Origin: Membranipora membranacea
Lineage: Eukaryota; Bryozoa; Gymnolaemata; Cheilostomatida; Membraniporidae
Direction of reading: 5' to 3'
Assembly (NCBI GenBank): GCA_914767715.1
Contig: OU612069.1
Coordinates: forward strand, 10,847,387 to 10,911,386
DNA length: 64,000 nucleotides
Shown here: one piece after another, positions 58,129 to 64,000 of the stretch
How positions within the stretch are numbered: position 1 is the stretch's first letter
Layout: every line of letters begins with the position of its first letter
Notes under the pieces: model-generated
The model's input: only the letters and a program-made list of their open reading frames with translations
Database searches by the model: none
What the model was told of the DNA's origin: nothing
Translations under genes and position numbers: made by a program

Positions 58129-61023
58129 TCACTCTACATACACAAATCTGTTGTTATAAAATGACATGAAAAATTGAAAAAAGCTGTTTTGCTGCTTCGT
58201 TGTGCGACATCTCTTAGGCAAATATGGATATGATGCGCGAGAGGGTGTTCGTTGGCTAGTGTTTAAAATAATTCGATAGTGATGTGGATGGGTTGCATCG
58301 TGTAAAATCTTACTAAAATGGGCTGAGGCTAGATGAAACAAAAAGTCATTGAGTAGTGGGATATCTAGTGATTCAAGCCTTTCTTCGTAGTTAAACTCAG
58401 GTAAAATTATTCTAGTTGCATATCTTTGTATGCTTTCAAGGCATTGCTTATTAAAATCAGATAAAACAGTATACCAGGCAGGGGCAGCATAACAAGTTAA
58501 TGAACGTACATTGCTAGTGTAAAAAAGCTTCAACCCCTCTGCACTTAGACCCAAGGTTTTCAATTTACGCATTAGAAAAAGCCTGGAGTTACAACTAGAC
58601 ACAATGTTTGATATATGTTCGTTAAAACTTAACTTATTGTCTTTTGTCACGCCTAAAAATTTCATGGAGGACATGGGTTTTATAACAGAGCCATCAAAAT
58701 GTATATCTTTTGTAAACTTGGACCTCTGGCATAGTGACATATTCATAACAGCAGTTTTGGTAGTGTTTAACAACATGCTGCTATCAGCGGACCACATCTG
58801 GGTGGTTCGTAGAGCAGGGACAATGTCATTTTGGCTAGCCTGATTGTTCATAGCACAGAAAAATGCTGTGTCATCTGCATACTTAATATGCGAGTAGCCA
58901 TTGGCAGCCAAGTCATTGCAGTATATAAGTATAGGCCCCAACTTGGTACCCTGTGGTGTGTCTACTTTGCAGTCGATGTTGCTGGAATACATGCCATTGT
59001 ACTTTACACACTGCTGCCTGTTATCAAGGAAGCTTTGGACAAGCTGGATGAGATTTAGGTTTAAGCCGTAACTCTTCATCTTACCAACCAGCGCTGCAGG
59101 CTGGAACCGATCGAACGCTTTAGAAAAGTCTACTGATGCCAGTTGCATACATTTGATATTCGGTTTGTCAAGCTCGTTTGTGATATCATCTACTAGCTGC
59201 ATTACAGCATCAACAGTGCCAATTTTAGATTGGTACGCAAATTGGTTGACGTCGACTATCTCTGTCAGTTTATATTTTAATTTGTTGATGACAACGCCCT
59301 CCGCTAGCTTTCCCAGATGGTAAAGGAGTGATGTCGGCCTAAAGTCTTTATACTGCGAAGGCATCGATATCTTAGGGATTGGAGTTATCTGCGCTTGTTT
59401 CCATTTATTAGGATATTCTGTTGAAGTGAGCATAGCATTAATTATAATAATATATTATGCAGTGGCAAACAGATATCTTCCATTGCATCTAGCGAGACCC
59501 ATGTTGGAAAATCCTGGTTGCAGGTAGCTTTTGAGGTGTCGCGGCGCTTCAGAAGACTTTTAACTTCGCTGAGACTGATTTGGCTGAGAGGTTGACTTGA
59601 GGTCGACACAGACTCGGTGAAGGTGTCTGGTTCCCCTCCAACATTAGCATAATATGAGTTGATGTTATCACAGAAGGCTTGTGATGTCATAGGATGGACA
59701 TCAGTTACAGGTGTAGATGACGAGGTGCTATGTTTGTTAGGGTGCGTAATTGATTTGAGAGTGTTCCAACATTCTCTGGTATTTTGTTGAGAATTCAGTT
59801 TGTTACGCACATAAGATCGTTCAACCCCTCTCACCCTGCGCTGAACAGTAGCTCTCAAGATCTTCCACGATTTACTACCACTGCGATGTGCCTTGTCCCT
59901 ATCATGTATGAGCTTCACCAGGCTGGGGCTCATCCATGGAGGTCGATCTCTTCTAACTTTTACAGCTTTGAATGGACAATACTGATCAAGAATGTTAATG
60001 ACAGCCTGGTGAAAGAGCTCAACCTTTGAATGAACTGTTGGAGCTGAAAACACATCATCCCACCTTTGTTTAGCAATAGCACATAGAACTTGGGTTTTCC
60101 GTTCTTTGTCTTTACGCTTGGTAGTGAGAATGTACTTGGGTGGCTTTTGTGCTATGTTGCTTTTGATCATTGTTACTTATCATCGCAAGCTTTATAGCTG
60201 GCTTATATTCCGAGATGTTTGTCAATATAAGGTCTAACCTGGCCTGCTGTCTGGTGTCAAAGCCGACTAAGTTAATGATCTCAAGTTGCGTACATATGTC
60301 TTCTATCGGTAGATGGTTAAAGTCACCAGCAATGATGAATTTGGCTAGCGGATACGATTTCAATAGCGATGACAGTTCTGAGCTTTTATAATCCATTGTC
60401 TCACTTTGTTCAGCATCCGGAGGATGATAAATACAGCCAGTAATTATCTGACCATAATTATTGAGCAGGGATATGGTCCAGATAGCTGAGTAGGTGGGTG
60501 TTGTTTTCGATGACACAACAGTGGTTGGTAGGCTGTCTGCAACAAGGATTGCCACGCCTTCGCCAGTTCGATTTTTGCGGTGACAGAAAAAGTGCTCATA
60601 GCGTGGGAGTTGACGGGATTGCTCTTTGGCAGCAGTCAGCCAGGTCTCTGTCAAACATATTAAAGTGGGTTGGTGCGCTTCAACAACAAAGGCTAATTCA
60701 TTCAGTTTCCACTCATTAAGAGATCGGCAGTTTGTATATAGAATGGATGGTAGAGCGACATAATTATCCGATTTTGTTGGCTTTTTCTTTGGTATGCAAG
60801 TCAGTACACTTTCTCTCATACACTTATAACGTGACTTAATTCTATGACGCCTTTGTCCTCCTTTGCAACCTCTCTTTGTAGCTCTAGATTTAATTGCTGT
60901 GTTTGTTGGTTGCTTTCTGATCTCATCCAAAATGGCCTGATCTATCACCTTATATCCAAAAGTTTCAGAGTTTATTAATCCAAGAACAACCTCTCTTGCA
61001 TAAGTCCGATAGTCAGCAGACAT
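58129..61023 (-). pseudogene. LINE ORF2, nearly complete endonuclease-RT with two frame breaks
   Basis: Three consecutive minus-strand frames: 60112-61023 (endonuclease: NCRSLNEWKLNELAF, LICLTETWLT, IAGDFNHLP, ARLDLILTN), 59442-60170 (linker and first RT part), and 58129-59433 (RT: WKQAQITPIPK, DFRPTSLLYHLGKLAE, box A VDFSKAFDRF, TPQGTKLGPIL, catalytic YADDTAFF, KFLGVTKDNKLSF). The breaks lie near 60170-60185 and at an ATATATTATTATA run near 59435-59455. The region after LGPIL looks two residues short of the usual spacing. The group is Jockey-superfamily (CR1/L2/Rex-like). On the same strand the 3' UTR ends near 58030 with AATAAACGATTACGATTA, a short tandem tail. No ORF1 was found upstream. 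Confidence 0.85.
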
Positions 61024-61519
61024 ATATCGCTGCGTAGAGCACGCCAGAATCTATAATATGATGTGCGAGTTACAAACCTTGGTAATGAGATATTGAGGTA
61101 AAATTTGATAAAATTGTCTTTGATGAGTGTAAAGCTCGGGAACATCTAATCGCACTTAATTATCCTGTCTACACTTAAGCTGAAAAGCTCAGCATGATTC
61201 ATCTGCCAAAACACTCTTTATACTCTAACAATGAAAGTTTGAAATAAAAGCGGTAAAGCTACGCAAAGCTACAACAACCACAAATTTAAGGATGCAAGGA
61301 ATATATCAGCGCAGTTCATCATAACCTTTGTAACAAGAAGTATGTAAGAAAATACTGAGCACTAGGGACTGCCAGCTCATCACAAATATTCTAGTACACC
61401 ATACAATCTGCTGCTGTCATTTACGGACAACAAACAATCAGAGGAATAGAGATCATTCAATCTAGTTGATGTTTTCTGACAATGGAGACTCTCCTCTCAA
61501 GGCTTAAACTCTACATTGC

Positions 61520-61967
61520 GTAAGTTCACTGTCGGTTGCTACAATTACAATTGATCGTGCACTTACAATCTACTCATGCTATCCAGAGAGCCGAAAAATT
61601 AATTGTACACAAATACAACCAACCTTCTGTGAGTTCATCGGCAGAATTCGGTTGCTACAATTACAAATTGATCGTCCGCTTACAATCCACTCACGCTGTC
61701 CCGAGAGCCGAATAATAATTGTTCACATTTCTGTCTTGGCAGATCAGACGTTGTACGTGTGGCAGCACTGGAAGAGATGGATAATTCTCTACGGTGTACT
61801 GTTTGAAAGCACGGACGGCTCACCAGAAGTATCACATACAAAGTTGGGAGTAGTCTCCTCTTCAAACCCACAACTAACTCTCTCTCAGACGGTGTACGGT
61901 TTAACAGCACGGACGGCTCACCAGAAGTATCACATACAAAGTTGGGAGTAGTCTCCTCTTCAAACAC
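61520..61967. repeat. Two sets of tandem units upstream of the minus-strand LINE
   Basis: Unit type 1, about 116 bp, starts at about 61520 and 61636 (shared CGGTTGCTACAATTACAA, CCGAGAGCCG-like end). Unit type 2, about 98 bp, starts at 61791 and 61889 (ACGGTGTAC, GCACGGACGGCTCACCAGAA, GTAGTCTCCTCTTCAAAC). The type 2 units are almost identical. They lie on the 5' side of the LINE ORF2. Confidence 0.8.
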
Positions 61968-62884
61968 AGCTGATGAATCAACTCACTCCTCTATAAATAT
62001 AATGCAAGTCTACAGAGCACATCACGCAAATTGAAAACTCGTCCAATAACGACTCGGTCCACATTTGTACACCTGACAGCTATTCTGGCAGATGATAATG
62101 TTGCAGCTTGAATCTCCACTATTGTTATTCTCGCAGCCCTCGGCTAGTTTAGTCATTCCGTTTATTCACATATTATTCTCACATATCACAATGCATCGTA
62201 AAATCCTATATCATATCATTGTAGTGATCAGATACCTATGATAGGATAACTCATTTATTATTGGAAGCAAAATGGACCCAGTATAATGTGTGAGTTTTTC
62301 TTTACCATTAACCGCATTTATTATCATTCATTGTTTAAGAAAAGATCATAATAATCATCATTTTCTATCAGAATCGTTGCATAGTCAAATTTGTCATATT
62401 TTCACATTACATGATGAGAATTGAAGTTTGTGATAATTTCCTAAAATGGAATGTTTTTCTCAACTGATTGTTAACTCCTTGTCAATTCTTGTTAACAGGA
62501 TTACCAGCAAATAAAGATAATATGAACACATAAAGCTTCGTCGGATCACCGGTTAATGCTGGCCAATACAATGAGTTTGATGGGTGCAGCCAGCCACCTC
62601 TAGTGCTACCCTATCATGATACATATTATATGGATGAGTAGCATATATCTGACCCTGAACAAGTCTATGGCTATTCCTGTATGGTTGTTGGACCGTATTT
62701 CTCATCTTTGATTGGTCGACAAATTAAGAATCTAGAATAGCTGACTCTTGTAAATTTTTGTAAAGCAGCATACCTGAGTTTTTGAAGGTTGTTACTGGGA
62801 TGCCAATCAATGCAAAACTGCAAAATGCAAAGCTGACAGGTTTTAAGCTTTATTTTGATCTTGACACAAAGTCTTATACTGATG

Positions 62885-62965
62885 GCATAAATCAACAAAT
62901 ACCCATGCTGTGTATTTTACCACTGATCCATAAATTCATATCAATGTATAACACCAAAACCATGG
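62885..62965. repeat. Dispersed repeat shared with gene 2 intron 6
   Basis: CTGTGTATTTTACCAC..ATCCAT.AATTCATATCAATG occurs here and at about 12525-12560, with flanking similarity on the left. The function is unknown; it looks like a fragment of an unclassified interspersed repeat. Confidence 0.55.
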
Positions 62966-64000
62966 TGTACTAAACTGTCTAAAAAGCCCAGACTTGACTG
63001 AAGCTGATTGTAGTAAAATTGATATACTAAAATAAAGCTAAGAAGATAAATAGCCAGGTAAGCACTTGTACACAGCTATTCATTACAATAAGCAACACAT
63101 GCCTCTAGTCAGAATTAAAAAGGGTATGGTAAGCCATATATTATAATCTCCAGTTAAATCATAATGTGCTTTCAAGATAAACTTAAATGTCATTATAATA
63201 CCTCAGTTGTCCGACCTCACAGACAACCACACAGACATGCTTCAATCAACCAGGCGGAATAAAAATATTAGCAAACATTCATCGAATCGAAATAAAACAA
63301 AACGTTTATTCATACAATAGTATGTCATCAAACCAACGTGGTCCATTTCGATCTTCATTATTGGCGCATAATAAACAACTTTGAGTTGAATTTCTTGACT
63401 AAATGTTCTACATGATCGAAAAAGGGAAGGTGGTAATCAACTAAAGTTCCTAAAAATCGAACAGATTCTACAGGATATATTGAGCCTTTCCAATGGCAGC
63501 CCTTTCAATGGCTGCTCTCAACTGACTCACTCTTTAAATTCATATATAAAATACCAAACATTGGGTCCCAATGGAAAGAACGTCATGAGCACCGGCTGCA
63601 TTGCTTCAGTTCGATAATATTAAAGAGTAAACTCGTATCAAAAACCATGATTCTGCGTCATGTGTTCTCCCGGCGGCTATGCCTGTATTAGTAATACCAA
63701 TTCAAGAACTGCTCAGGAGATTCTTCATCATCATCTTCTGAGAATTCTAGTCTGCCAAGAATATTAAAAAACTATAAAGGCTGTATTATGTTAGTTTATG
63801 GAAATAATATATATGCTACACAGAACGATATCTGTTGCAGATATCCAAAAACCGACAAGAATCGATGCTTCATCTTTCCAAAATTTTATTACCAAGGAAA
63901 AAATCACTAGCAGATGATATGTGAGCCCCCGTTGCCTTCACAGACGATCTCTCGATCTGCATTATTTTTGTCTACATAGCTGAGCAATATGATATAATGT

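Larger units (their letters stand above)
61024..64000. other. LINE 5' flank and unassigned right end
   Basis: 61520-61970 holds two sets of tandem units that probably belong to the LINE 5' UTR. From about 62000 to the end I find only AT-rich sequence and short chance ORFs, plus a 70-80 bp dispersed repeat near 62885-62965 that also occurs at 12.5 kb. No exon chain can be supported. Confidence 0.4.

Noticed and set aside
57668-61100. Minus-strand LINE inserted into the plus-strand LINE
   Set aside because: No continuation of the plus-strand RT (YADD region) is visible beyond 61-62 kb, so a simple nested insertion is not supported.

Overview
This is eukaryotic nuclear DNA from an invertebrate-like animal. 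It is AT-rich and intron-dense, and coding is split into short exons (about 18 to 1,400 nt) with GT-AG introns of a few hundred bases to a few kilobases. The genes encode secreted and membrane proteins (signal peptides, atypical Ig-like domains, Thr-rich mucin-like stretches, NHL-type propeller repeats). Non-LTR retrotransposons, tRNA-derived SINEs and small foldback or MITE elements fill introns and intergenic space. I cannot fix the phylum from sequence alone.

I assembled four multi-exon genes by hand from splice sites and reading-frame phase. In all four the exon phases join without conflict and the total length is a whole number of codons ending in a stop. Gene 1 (2440-6896, minus, 8 exons, 554 aa) is a secreted protein with NHL-like propeller repeats, a HYR-like segment and a Cys-containing tail. 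Gene 2 (8146-15752, plus, 10 exons, 1109 aa) is a type I membrane protein with atypical Ig-like domains, a Thr-rich stalk, one transmembrane helix and an 80-residue tail. Genes 1 and 2 are head to head, 1.25 kb apart. Gene 4 (17510-33398, minus, 20 coding exons, 618 aa) is a proline-rich adaptor-like protein with three WW-ligand (PY) motifs and four PxPxPR-type motifs on separate exons. Gene 3 (38477-50542, minus, 20 coding exons, 881 aa) is an unrecognised Ser/Lys/Arg-rich protein. It contains an exon present in three diverged copies and a near-identical 1.09-kb tandem duplication that repeats two exons.

The right part (54-62 kb) is dominated by two LINEs placed tail to tail. The plus-strand LINE (54439-57668) has an ORF1 whose N-terminus looks like the RNase H1 hybrid-binding (Cauli_VI/viroplasmin-type) domain. 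That domain is followed by a heptad-like segment, a long poly-Gln tract and a gag-like RNA-binding region; ORF2 (endonuclease and start of RT) is broken and ends early. The minus-strand LINE (58129-61023) has endonuclease and RT with only two frame breaks, and tandem monomers lie upstream of it.

Smaller elements: a tRNA-derived SINE family (24.2, 43.7/44.3, 51.3 and 51.7 kb), one copy of which is split by a 3' LINE fragment; a second and a third tRNA-like SINE (1.2 and 48.7 kb); three related small MITEs with TAGAACAAG-type ends (32.4, 50.6 and 52.9 kb); two large foldback elements bounded by TA (23.4 and 31.6 kb); a CAGTG-ended MITE (14.1 kb); a GGGGGTCTTTCA-ended MITE (20.9 kb); and minisatellites at 8.3 and 19.05 kb. 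The most novel-looking signals are the hybrid-binding domain in a LINE ORF1, the exon-duplication histories of genes 3 and 4, and the Ig gene whose first Ig domain is interrupted by a minisatellite-filled intron.
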